Program-made: the position numbers and the translations under genes
Source: Scleroderma bovista
Lineage: Eukaryota; Basidiomycota; Agaricomycetes; Boletales; Sclerodermataceae
DNA: 39,031 bases
Direction of reading: 5' to 3'
NCBI GenBank assembly: GCA_037178675.1
Contig: JAYMGJ010000787.1
Location: 1 to 39,031 of the forward strand
Shown: piece by piece, positions 16,829-27,238 of the stretch
Layout of the letters: each line of letters begins with the position of its first letter
Numbering within the stretch: the stretch's first letter is position 1
The notes under the pieces: generated by a model
Database searches by the model: none
Told to the model about the DNA's origin: nothing
Seen by the model: only the letters and a program-made list of their open reading frames with translations

Positions 16829-18493
16829 TTGCGGGTTACCAGGGCTGTTCGTCTCAGGACTGCAGAGGACTGCAGTCGTGGAGGCGGGTGGAAAAGCTCA
16901 AAAGCTTATGTAACTCAGTGCAAAAATATATGGAAAGCTGGACCTAGGCTTAGCCCAAGGCAGCGCGCGTCGACGAAACCGTCCGCAACCATCGGCACTG
17001 TTTTCTAGTTCAGCACTCTGCTCAACGATAATTCACTGCTCTCCCCGACTATACTCGACAGTTGCCTAGCTATATTTCACTGTTCGCTCAACTATGATAC
17101 TCACCATGAGCCCCGACTATATTCCAGCTTTCCATACAAAAAGACTGTTCCTCCAGGAATCATTAAACTCCAGCGCACCCCTTTAATTAAGCCTTTCGAC
17201 GGTGCGACCATTTATGTTTACCTTGGGGGCTGCGCTGATCTTTTCTTGTGAGGTTGTGATGGCGAGAACAGGTCCTCGCTAACTAAAGATACGCGAGAAC
17301 ATTTTACCAGTTGCTTTCACAGAATTTCGGAGAGCACCAAAGGCACTTGGGACATACATCAGATCGCGCACACCATGCAAGTCTTCACTCCTTGTGGTCA
17401 TTACCTGCTGTGGTACGTTCCTTGTGCCGTAGTGTTCCTGGAGACTGTACGGACTCTGAAACAGCATCTAGCCACTTCCAACTATCTTGGTGCTCGAGGC
17501 GTGTACTGGACCCGTAACTCTGCGGCGCGCCACCACCGACATCATTGCAGAGATGACCACGAATGATTCTGTCGAGGAGCACAGGCGCCATCAGGAGGCT
17601 GAAGCGCTCGACTACGCGGGCTACGATCACCGCTCACATTTCTCACTTCAACTTTTACGTGCTTGATGTCCAATCCATCCCCAAGGGTTGTGGGGAATGG
17701 TGATCTATCATACTCGCTGCCGGTCTTGTACTTTCATTTATTTCAAGAACCCGGCTTTTGCCCTCAGGCAATTAAATTATAGTGCGGTGAACTTACTCCC
17801 AGCCCTCACCATCTTTGGAACAAGACCAACTCTGAAGCAATGCTTTCACCACAGCTCGAGGGTACACTAAATCTATTCAGTATCCGACACTTGCACCGTC
17901 CGAGGATTTGCTAAAAACAGCGCTAAGAGCTTGTGATGTCAGATTTGCCTGGCCAATTAGAGGATATTTTTTATTGTACACAATCGTTCGCCAAGGAGAG
18001 TGGTTTGGCGGTTTCAGTTAGCATTGGGTACCCCGTTATTTTTCCCCCAGACAATGAAGTAGTTGCAAACTTGAGACATTTTGCGGTGGGAGACAAGAAC
18101 AAAGAAAATCAGATAATCAGGCGCCTGTGATGCGCCCTTGCTCTTTGTGCCCCAGTCAAGATACGGCATGGATACACCATAGAACTCTTCATTCATCACA
18201 ATCTCGAAGGCTCTGCATTTCATTGACCAGATCAAGCATTCAACCTTCGAACTCCGAGATCGCACTCTACTACAGCAATTGCATCCTGCAGCGGTTTCTG
18301 ACCTCTTGTCTCCGTGCTCTCTCCGAGACATTCTGACACCGCTTCATACAAAACGATCGTTTGCAACTGGCGATATTAGTGCGCGGATGCTACAAAAAAG
18401 AATGAAACGCTTGCTGTACACGTTACCTACTAGTAGCGGGTGGTTGTATAGCCGGTTGAGGGGGGGTCTCTGGTAAGCACATACCTCCGTTGA
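16829..18493. other. Intergenic, with one coding-like fragment
   Basis: No complete gene is recognised. The minus strand between about 18260 and 18130 reads smoothly as ECLIWSMKCRAFEIVMNE and on to YGVSMPYLDWGTKS, which looks protein-like, but it has no recognised family and no clear start. The remaining open frames (17279-17630) overlap on opposite strands and are unconvincing. Confidence 0.35.
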
Positions 18494-18503
18494 TATATTT
18501 AAG
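18494..18503 (+). promoter_or_regulatory. TATA-like box
   Basis: TATATTTAAG, 68 bp before the ATG at 18571, followed by a pyrimidine-rich CTCGTCCCCTCTTC stretch typical of fungal start regions. Confidence 0.45.
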
Positions 18504-18570
18504 GTATGGTGCCTTGTCGACTCGTCCCCTCTTCATCAATATCATCTTTCCCCAGTGCGTTACTCGTCAA

Positions 18571-19323
18571 ATGTCGGATTCCTGCGTACAGTTCAGGTAT
18601 GAGCATGCTCCACCGACTCGTGTGTCATGTATACTGATATGCCCGACCACCCACCAATGGGCTCGGTAGATGTGAACAACACCAATCTCCACACAAGACC
18701 GCGTTCGTGATGAACAGGTCGGTCATGCTCCTACTTGAGGATGGCGGAGCACCGTTGGTCGACATGCATCAACGAAATGTACGTCATAACTCTTATAGGT
18801 TCAAATGGGACTACGTTTACATCTGGGCTTCGCATTCTCCAGGATCAGATTTGTGGATTTGTGGATGCCATCTTCGTTGGTCTCCATCTATTAATCCGTT
18901 TACTCCTACGTGGAATTGCGTTCTTCGTGAGTGTTCCGCACGTTCCAAGCTGGTTGCATTTTGGACTAACTTTATTTTGTCCTTTCAGTTCTGTCCCATG
19001 ATTACGGATATCATCAGTGCAGGTCACTTGTTTTGGTATGCCGTATACAGAGTGGCGTTTTTCGTTCTCGACGTGGCACACATAGCGGAACGAACCACAG
19101 GCATCAATAGGCTGATACGGAGTGCGTTCCCCTCTCCTTCTCTGTTGGTCATCGTGGCTGATCAAAGGATTGTTCCAAGAAGCTCCATGTGCTATGGCGC
19201 TGCCATGTTTTGTATCATAATCTTTTTTGTTTTTCTGTTCGAAAGTGATACCATATGGACCGTACACTAACCCATTCGTTTTCTCCTACTTCGATTCCTG
19301 TTACCCAGGACTTTTCTACTTAG
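18571..19323 (+). CDS. Candidate small membrane protein, six exons
   Basis: No family recognised. The gene is inferred from splice signals: exons 18571-18596, 18670-18778, 18843-18926, 18989-19121, 19168-19211 and 19309-19323, separated by introns of 46-97 bp. The third intron is textbook (GTGAGT, branch CTAAC, TTTCAG). The joined frame gives about 136 residues beginning MSDSCVQF. It has two or three hydrophobic segments (VDAIFVGLHLLIRLLLRGIA; GHLFWYAVYRVAFFVLDVA), so a small integral membrane protein is plausible. If the last intron is retained, the protein stops at 19218. A TATA-like box precedes it. It could instead be a non-coding transcript or chance. Confidence 0.4.
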
Positions 19324-21749
19324 TACAAGCCTTCCTATTTGACGAGTATGTATAGCTTAAAATAGTATGGAGGTAGGCCATAAGAGGATCTACATAATTG
19401 AACCCTGATTTATTGTTCACGTTACTAATGTGTACAGCAATCCAAGCTGCGAATGACAAGGCATCTCTCACTCGGAGAGCAATTAATACCAACATATATC
19501 GAGCTGGAGTAAAGGAATAGTTTCGATTCAAGGGCTTCCTCGTTGGCATCCTGAGCATGTTCCGTTACGGCCTATGTTGATTGCCCAATGAAGTTCATTG
19601 AAGGTAACGGTTTTCCACAGGTACCCGCACAGGAACAATACCCTATCCTGGGAGCACTAATAGATATTAGGCGTACTGCGAGCTTGAGCCTTGAGCCTAG
19701 TCCCATAGTAACACAACGTACGTGCTACCGCAACCGGAATCTCTTGATCCGACGGCGCAGTAATTACTCATCACCCATAATTCTCCAACGCGCTCCATCC
19801 TGTTCCCTGATGTTTATGCATGTGCTGATACAAAACCATAAAAGTTAATCAGATACACGGTATTATCTTATCGGTTAACCGGTTAGCAGGACATGTCAGG
19901 CGAGGCAGTGCATGCAGGGAGGGTCAGTGAAAAGCTTCACGGGAGTTAACAAATGTTTGAATCCCATACCGAGAATCGAGTCATATCGAGGTTACATGAG
20001 TCAGAGATCCACGAAGATCAAACTCATCGCCCGCTTTCTGTATGAAGTGGTCGGGTGTCGGTACCCTGGGATGCCGGGTAGGCTAGTGGTAGGTTTGAGT
20101 ACGCAACTCAGAAACGCGAGTATGGCAGTCTTAATGAGTCACGCTAGCAGTGCTCATCCGCAATGAGGGAGAGCTTGACTGGCAGGTCCTGGAAGTGCGT
20201 GAATCGGACCTGACACGGACACGTCATACTTGGCTGATCTTGAAGAAGTCCCCATGTATGCACATACATGACGCGTTATAGGTGAAGCGCCTTGCTCTCA
20301 CTCTTCCTGCTTCTCGTTTGGGATGAAAGAATATTGGTTTGATGACGTATCGTTGAAATGCTCTGCAGCACAGAATCTGTGCTGTGTTCCATGGATAAGT
20401 CGTTCTGCCATTCGTTGTCAACAGACTCGGATATATCCAAGCATCCCCCTCTTTGGCATGGAACGGGCCAAGAAGTAATTCTTCTGAGAAGGGGACATAA
20501 TGAGGGTACCTAGCATAAGTGGATCCGATGGGCCTGTTCCTGCCTTCAGTCAAATCACGCCCGCCACAACTACAATTCTCCTACGTTCCTGGGAAACCAG
20601 CATCTTGGTGCGGTCGACGTATATGGTATGCGCACTCCATGTGCTGCTGCGGTAATACTAGACTGATGCTAGTGTAGGTGGCTGGTATGGCTGGTCTGAT
20701 GTCCTGAGGAACGCTGATGATCTACGCGGAGCTTCTTCCGGCACTTACGTGTGGAGACGGAAGTCAACTCAGCCGCATCACGAACCACATCTTTGGGCAT
20801 CCAAATAGGTGTTGGTCACTTTTGGGTGGCGCGGTAGATCCAAGATGGCACTGCCATAGAACAACTGGCGGCAAAAGCTTAGATTCATCAAGTAGGCGGA
20901 TGATGTGACATTAACTTCGGGAAAACCTTGTCCAACCAATAGTGATGCGTTGGGGGTGGAAAAGGCATGTAAGGAAGTCTACTAGAACGCACTATTTGAA
21001 GGTACTAGGCCGTTCATAGCCAAGAGCATTGAACCTGATACCAAGCAGCGGATTATCTTCGGTGAATCTTCTCCCGGAAAATTGCGGGTCCAATGCGTAA
21101 ATGCACAGCATACAAGACAAGGATGCCCCGACTTTCAAATCGATGGGTCGGGCAGTCCATGTTGCGGGTGCGATGTGTCAGTGTCCAGTGTCCAGTATCC
21201 TGTTTCACAGAAGATTCTGTGCAAAGGCCTTGGGAGCTGTGCGCTACGGCAATTGGTGCACTGTGTCACAAACTGACTGGCCGTCGCGGATCATGCAAGA
21301 CAGTGGGACAGGCGATCTAATGTCCAAACAACAGTGGTCGAGTGCTCATCATTGTCGCCGTGATGGTGTAAGAGTCCTCGGGATTTCTGAAGAAAACTGC
21401 GTTACTTTGTGAGAGTGAACCAACGGGGTGGTGTGGGGTGGCACCGAGTAAGTTGGACCCAGTCTCCCAAGGCCAGACTCTAAGTTAGAGGAAGATAATC
21501 GTTCCACTAAAATAGTTGGACCTGGAGTTTGACTGTCGCCGAGACGGTTCAACACATTCAGCCTTGGAGTCGAGAGAAGACGTCCGAAAACACGTGCCAA
21601 CCGAAGAGTCAGTTCCAGCGACACCGACCGGCTACCATAGTCTCTCTAGGTTTCAACGCGCTTCCTACTAGTAAGGTCTAACATCGCCGTTTATTCAGAC
21701 CCCCTGCTCAGCTCCACTTTCGGTCGTGCCAGATCTCATCTATCTTCAA
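19324..21749. other. Long gene-poor region
   Basis: No recognisable gene in 2.4 kb. The longest suggestive frame is on the minus strand at 20224-20553 (109 codons, containing RYPHYVPFSEELLLGPFHAK), which has no family I know. The rest are short frames overlapping on opposite strands. No strong repeat or inverted repeat was seen. Confidence 0.45.
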
Positions 21750-23194
21750 GGTTGGAGTGTTGACCGGCGACAATGTGCGCAAGCTGTTCAACTATGCAAA
21801 AGAGAACAAGGTATGCCGTCATTTCGTTCCATCGAAGAGCTGATGATGCTGATCTCCTGCACCCCCGAGTCCAGTTCGCTATCCATGTGCACGCCTTTGC
21901 AGAAATGACCCGAGGTATTCCCGACCTCATCACTCCATTCTACACTGTGTTTCAGGCCATTGTATCTATACTGCCTGAGCCAGCGCACCTATCATTTACC
22001 CGCTTAGAACGTCTCTTCTTGTTCCACTGCCAACGCCGAATTGGAAGCCGCCTGGTTCGTTTGATTTCGCACGCCTTCATGGGATCATACTGATGAACCC
22101 CACATGGATATCAAAGCACCCATCATTCTCCAGGTTTCACAGGGCGGAAGCGCATTCTTCGCCGGAAAGGGCCATTCCAATGACAACCAGCAAGCCTCCG
22201 TCACCGGTTCAATTGCTGCAGCTCACTACATCCTGGCTGTCGCAAAGTCATACGGTGTGTCCGTATAAAGCCTGTCTTTTAGGTGTATGAATGTTAGAAG
22301 TTCTCAGTCCGTGTTAACAGCCCAGTCGTGTTGCACAGCGATCACTGTGCCAAGAAGCCCCTTGGTTCGACTGGTTGCTCGCAACAGACGAAGAATACTT
22401 CAAAGCGCACCAGGAGCCCAAGGCAGACAGCATCGAGATCTGTGCCAAATATTTCAAGCGCATCCCTCGGCTGTACCCAGTCTCTGGCTCAAGATGGAGA
22501 TCGGCATCGCTGGTGGTGAAGAAGATGGCGTCGAGAACACTGGTGCCGCTCTGTACACTCAACTTGAGGATGTATATGATGTTTACCAGGCATTGAGCCC
22601 AACTTCAGGATTGCAGCTATCCTGTTTTTTTTTCCATTGTCGAGCCAGAACCGCCGTGAAAGACATCTGTCAGAGATAAGGTTGCAGCTTTTCCCAAGCC
22701 CAAATGAGGGTAGCAAATACAAGGGCTGCGCGGGCGAACCACCAAGCGTCTCAATCGTGTCCGGTGTTCCCAAAGCAACTGGGGCTGCAATGACATGGTT
22801 CTGGGCGTGTATATGCCATGCACGTTACCAAACGCAGTTAGCAACGGCGTTATCGAGATGAACGTTAACTCTCCTCAGGAGTAGACTCGCATCCACGACA
22901 TCTATTTTTGACACCCTTTTTTCAGACACTCAATGAACCTACCTCGTTGGCATCAGGGTAGGTTACGCGATCCCTATAACCGTGTTCCTTTCGTTTCGTA
23001 GGACTAGTACATCTTGAAAAAAAATTGATTATCTGCAGAGGTCGCCAACCCAGAGGGACCCGACAAGGCAGAAAAAAGGCATGTTCACATCGCGCTCTAT
23101 TTATAATGTCTTGCGCCGATCCCCGTGTCAGGGTGAGAAGACAATGGCGGAACGTGTCGAGGAAGCGCGCAGCGATTTAGGCAAGCGTCAGTGA
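21750..23194 (+). pseudogene. Class II fructose-1,6-bisphosphate aldolase pseudogene
   Basis: Class II aldolase (Fba1) is the zinc enzyme that splits fructose-1,6-bisphosphate in glycolysis. Recognisable pieces run in order on the + strand: GVLTGDNVRKLFNYAKEN (21753), a diverged INVTSSST-type block (about 22007), APIILQVSQGGSAFFAGKG (22117), VVLHSDHCAKK with the zinc-site histidine (22324), DEEYFKAHQEP then ADSIEICAKYFKRI (22393-22460), MEIGIAGGEEDGV (22494), ALYTQLEDVYDVYQAL (22550), AVSNGVIEMNV (22834), NPEGPDK (23049) and GEKTMAERVEEARSDLGK (23130-23190). The AFGNVHG to HGGSGST block is present but on the minus strand (22622-22833). Frames change repeatedly and sequences are missing or interrupted, so no functional enzyme can be made. 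Presumably a second copy; a working gene should exist elsewhere. Confidence 0.9.
22622..22833 (-). other. Inverted internal segment of the aldolase pseudogene
   Basis: Read on the minus strand, this gives AFGNVHGIYTPRT, LQPQLLWEH and DVFHGGSGSTMEK, the aldolase blocks that should lie between NFRIAA (ending at 22621 on +) and AVSNGV (starting at 22834 on +). The segment is of the expected size and in the expected place but reversed. Confidence 0.85.
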
Positions 23195-24724
23195 GTAACC
23201 ATCCTGCCACCCCTAGTACTGTGTGGAACTCGCATGTTTTCTCTCTTACAGACCGCCCGTATGTAAGAAGAATATAATTTTTGTTTTAAATACAATCATC
23301 AGTCATTAGGTATGTCTGTTGCACAAATCGGTCGCACAGGACTTGACCTAGTAGCGCCTCGTTAAAAGATTATACGGCATGTAGGATATTAATCCTGTAG
23401 GCTGAACTTCATTGGCAGCGACTTCCTTACAGGATGATATATTTACATCGAGGTCATTTTCCGCACTTCAGCCCGCCCACCATGAACTACAGCAGGATTT
23501 CAAACGAAGGGCCTTCCACATACACAAAACGCGTAGGCAAGAAGAAGAGGGAGGTCTGAACGTCATTGCTGCAGCTTCCCCTGGATGGCTGCTGCACGCT
23601 CACACGACGATAATTGCCCACCACTGACACCCCCAGCAAGAACATTGGACAGATCGTGTGGGTTGAGCGTAATGAACAGTACAAGTGTTCCCTTAGGATC
23701 CAGACAATTCCCCTTCTTCAGTCCCTGAAGGCCTGAAGACCCAGATTATGTCATTGATACTAGCTTTCGATCAAGATAAAATTAGCTACTACTCACTCGT
23801 CTTTCTGAATGGCAGGGTCGACGCAAACTTCCTGATAGGTAAAGGAGACACTCTCGTAGCAGAAATTGGCCTACTGTGAATTGTACGACGGAGGAATTGT
23901 GTAGTAGATTGTAGTGACAGACCTACTTACAAAGAGTGTAAGTAGAGTCTAAACCATGTCATTTCGGTTCCACAGACCCCGTTGCCCTTGATAATGCCCT
24001 TGATAATGCTCTTCAGTTGTATCCCCATGCAGCTGGGCAGGTACATTGTCAAGACGGGCGTTGGTTTGCAAGTGACCCCTTCCATGGCCTACAGTTAGCC
24101 CACTCTCTTCTAGATTGAACTCACAAATACACCTGTGCCCGTAGTTGCCAGTCATGTCGAAGAGATTTCGAGTTTATTTTTTGGAAGAAGACTGGGTCGT
24201 ACAAAACACCTTCGCATTCCTTCTTGCATTTCCCCGGCGAGGCCACGCCAGCCTTATCAATGGGACAGAATCGTTACTCCGTTGTAAACTTACCTTCTAT
24301 TTGGAAGAAACATGCATTGATATATCCTGGAATCACACTCTAGGTGAGTAAGTCGTGTCTAGATGGTGACGCCACCAAGTAGAGTACGAGTTAGTCTCCC
24401 CTAGGCAGACCGAAGACTGGTCCCTCTCCACTAGGACGGGTACTGGTAGGAACGGTGGAGACGCAATTGCAGCACAGTGCAAGAGCAGCCCAAAAGGCAT
24501 CCCCAAAAAGTCTTCGTATGGAATACCGAAAGCACAACCGGACAGTGGGTAGAAAGATCTACAGTTATACTTTCAAAGAGATAAATAGGAGCTGAAGATC
24601 ACCGATATCAGCACCTGCGTTCATAGACGCACATGTACGATGCTTGACACATACCCAGATACATAGGCGCTGTCATTCCGCTGAATATAGTCGATCCCGT
24701 GTATGGTGTGACCCGCAGCCAGTT
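23195..24724. other. Intergenic, no gene recognised
   Basis: A 12-bp unit, cccttgataatg, is repeated about 2.3 times at 23990-24015. A possible open stretch near 23758-23878 (+) reads KISYYSLVFLNGRVDANFL but has no start or family. Otherwise nothing supportable. Confidence 0.4.
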
Positions 24725-25790
24725 TTAATACTGGGAGAAGTTGAAGAAGTCGATGCCCTGGTCCTTGAACAGCGGGCTCTCCACAAACGTGGGTGTGATG
24801 ACACCCACTCGTCGTTCAAACCGGGCAAAACAGCATTTGCGAACTTGGCACCGGCGTAAGCCATCGAGAGGGTCGCGCTTCTGACGCCATCCTTTGCCTT
24901 GATAACTTCGTTTCCATCAAATTGAATGCGGTGCATGAGCTCCTCGGAAACGTCGCCCTTGATCACCTTGCCATGTGCACTCTGTGACAACAGAGGAACG
25001 ATCGTAGCACCGCTGTGTCCACCGACGATGGTGATAGGAGTGTTGTCAAGGTGCGTGCTGGCGAGGGCAGGAGTGGAGCGCGCAGCGCGCACGACGTCGA
25101 GGGTTGTTACATCAAAGGCGTGTTTGGGGTCGTATACGCCTGCCTTGGCGAGCGTTGATGCGAGGATGGGGGCAGTGGAGTTGATGGGGTTGGAGATAAC
25201 AAGGATGTGTGCTTTCGAGGACACATGGCCGATTGCACTTGCGATGTCGCGCATGATGGAGGCGTTCGTCAGTCAGCACACGCGATGTTGGTATCTGTGT
25301 GGTAGGTTTACATTGAAGAGGTCATCGCGGGTCATCTTGGGGTGGGGTGCGCATGGGACAGGAGGGATTGAGGTGATGGGTACTCATACCAAGCTAGAGA
25401 GGTCGACGTGAGTTAACAACTGAGTTGGTCCACAATAACCGGCTTGACACACCTTTCGTGGAACGCCTGCGGGGATGACAACCACCTAGACACTACTGAG
25501 TGTCTCGTCCAGCTTGTGCATAGCCATTTACCTATGCAGGGCAATGAGTGAAGGGCGCAAAACATAACAAATGTACCTCGGACGGAGTGTCGACGTCGCT
25601 GACGTCCGCTGCGACACCGGGTGCGCCGCGAATATTGTAGAGCGACAAGTGGGTCCGTTTGGAGAAGGAGCGACAATGGCTGACCGATGCCTGCTCCGGC
25701 GCCAACGACAGCAACTTTGGTGTGTCAGGTTGCAGAAGAGAAGAGCCGGGTCTGGCTGGTGAGTGCGCGTGCTATTGAGCGGGCAAACAT
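24725..25790 (-). pseudogene. Mitochondrial malate dehydrogenase pseudogene
   Basis: Malate dehydrogenase interconverts malate and oxaloacetate. The minus strand starts with a mitochondrial targeting-like peptide (MFARSIARALTSQTRLFSSA) at 25790, then the NAD-binding VAVVGAGAGIGQPLSLLL, NIRGAPGVAADVS, VVVIPAGVPRK, MTRDDLFN, HILVISNPINST, a catalytic-loop block with IVGGHSGATIVPLLSQ, and RIQFDGNEVIKAKDGVRSATLSMAYAGAKF. Breaks: TGA at 25725-25727 between presequence and enzyme, TAG at 25496-25498 before VVVIPAG, a frame change after PGLNDE (near 24800), and a TAA at 24725-24727 where about 40 further residues are expected. Several introns remain recognisable, so the copy arose by DNA duplication and not by retroposition. 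The catalytic core (25254-24810) is still open, suggesting fairly recent decay. Confidence 0.85.
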
Positions 25791-26136
25791 CGTTGACTCG
25801 TCGGTGTCAATGGAGTGGTGGAAGATGCCGAAGACCAACTCGCCCTTCTTGTTCAAAACACCTCGGGAGGTCACTTTTTCTCGCCAGCATGTACCCAAGC
25901 GTGGAACAATATGGTGCAACAGTGAGCTAGCACTGACACTGGTATGTATGCCCCTGCCGACTGACCACACGGTTGGATACAGGGCCCCAGTTGCTTGAGA
26001 TAGGTAATAGCGTGCGCATAGATTGAAGGTGCTTAGGACCCTCTCATCAATCTCCACCTCTGGGCATTACTATTTGATAGAGAACACAGATGACCTCCGG
26101 AGCTATTTATTAGCACGGTCAGCCATTCCATCCCAT
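25791..26136. other. Spacer upstream of the malate dehydrogenase copy
   Basis: The minus-strand frame stays open upstream of the presequence ATG to 26057, but the added residues do not resemble malate dehydrogenase. An AATAAATAG element lies near 26104. No separate gene. Confidence 0.4.
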
Positions 26137-27172
26137 TCAAGAGTGGGTGTGGAACAACCTGCAGCCTAAAAACCTCCGCTTTGAAACTACCGACTTAACT
26201 TCATCCTGCTTTGCGACTAGTACCGACTTGGTTTCATCCCGCTTCGAAATCAGTGACTCAACTTCATCCTGCTTTGCGACTACCGACTTAGCTTCATCCC
26301 ACTTCGAAACCGCTGGCTTGACTTCATCGACATACTTGATTGTTACAACCTTGTTTCTCGTCTCAGCCCTCAACTCGTCAGGCACCCACTCTGCCAGCCC
26401 AGTTCCAGAACCAAACACGACCGGCGCTAAATCACCAACAAAGTACGTCTTTTTATTATCCACTGCACCTAACAATGTGGAGTTTGTCATCATCTCGTCT
26501 GATAGTGCACACTTCCCTGGTACAGTGAATGTGACAGTCCCATGGAATGAGCGTGGGATGAACACAGTTATGGGTTTGTCTTGAGAGACAAGATCAAGGG
26601 AGAACGGGTGGATGTTGCCAATTGCGTTCTGACTCAGGCAGTGTCAGTGTTCATTTTCAAGAGCAAGTCCTGGTACAACGCACGACTTTAACAGTCACAG
26701 ATCCATTCCGTGAACCCACATGCATCGTCGTTCGTTTCATCGGATTGAGTGCAACATCCGAGTCCTTACGACCCACAATCCACAGGTTAAGGTCCAAATC
26801 ATCACCTGTATGTACATACATATTCATCCTCTCCCCAGCTGCATCCACATTGATATCTTTGAGTGGAGGCAAATATGCCTCTGGGATGCGAAGTGATGGG
26901 TTGATGGTGACTTGGCACTTCATTTTGAGATAGTCTCCATCCATGTAGAAGAAATTCGTGGTGTTAGGCTTTAACTGGAATGCGTCTACTGCTGCTGAGG
27001 TGAAGGTGGGTAGGTGTGTATTTCGCGGATGGACGTCACCATAAGCTGGTGGGTCCCCTTTGGTGTCGGACAGGGCCTGTCATACATATTCCATAAGTCG
27101 AATTGCTATGGGCTGGATAGATCAACATACACTCTTCAGACTTATTAGATCCTGTACTTCTGCTGGGGCCAT
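26137..27172 (-). CDS. DUF7330-type basidiomycete protein with C-terminal repeats
   Basis: Function unknown; the fold of this family resembles adhesin-like beta repeats found in many Agaricomycete proteins (family placement from memory). Three exons, 27131-27172, 26684-27076 and 26137-26628, join in phase 0 to 308 residues without a break. Introns are 54 bp (27077-27130) and 55 bp (26629-26683), both GT-AG. Characteristic blocks are NTTNFFYMDGDYLK, NPSLRIPEAYLPPL, DDLDLNLWIVG, VGSRNGSVTVKV, VFIPRSFHGTVTF and KKTYFVGDL. After VKYVDEV-like residues the C-terminus consists of 11-12-residue degenerate repeats (SKWDEAKSVVAKQDEVESL), probably a charged coil and not part of the conserved domain. A TATA box is 57 bp upstream. 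This gene shows that the surrounding sequence can be frame-perfect. Confidence 0.85.
26192..26335. repeat. Degenerate 33-36-bp tandem repeat inside the DUF7330 gene
   Basis: About four copies of a unit like cgacttagcttcatcccgc ttcgaaac occur in phase with codons and encode the SK-DE-KSVVAK-type repeats. Whole-codon unit length explains why the frame survives copy-number change. Confidence 0.75.
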
Positions 27173-27228
27173 GTCGGAGATTGGCTAGGAGAGCGAGAGT
27201 ATTGTGTAAAGGGGTGCTTTACAATTCC

Positions 27229-27238
27229 CTTTATATAG
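27229..27238 (-). promoter_or_regulatory. TATA box of the DUF7330 gene
   Basis: CTATATAAAG on the minus strand, 57 bp before the ATG at 27172. Confidence 0.55.

Noticed and set aside
25725..26057. Longer N-terminal extension of the malate dehydrogenase frame
   Set aside because: The extra residues do not resemble the family, whereas MFARSIARAL at 25790 is a typical mitochondrial presequence start.
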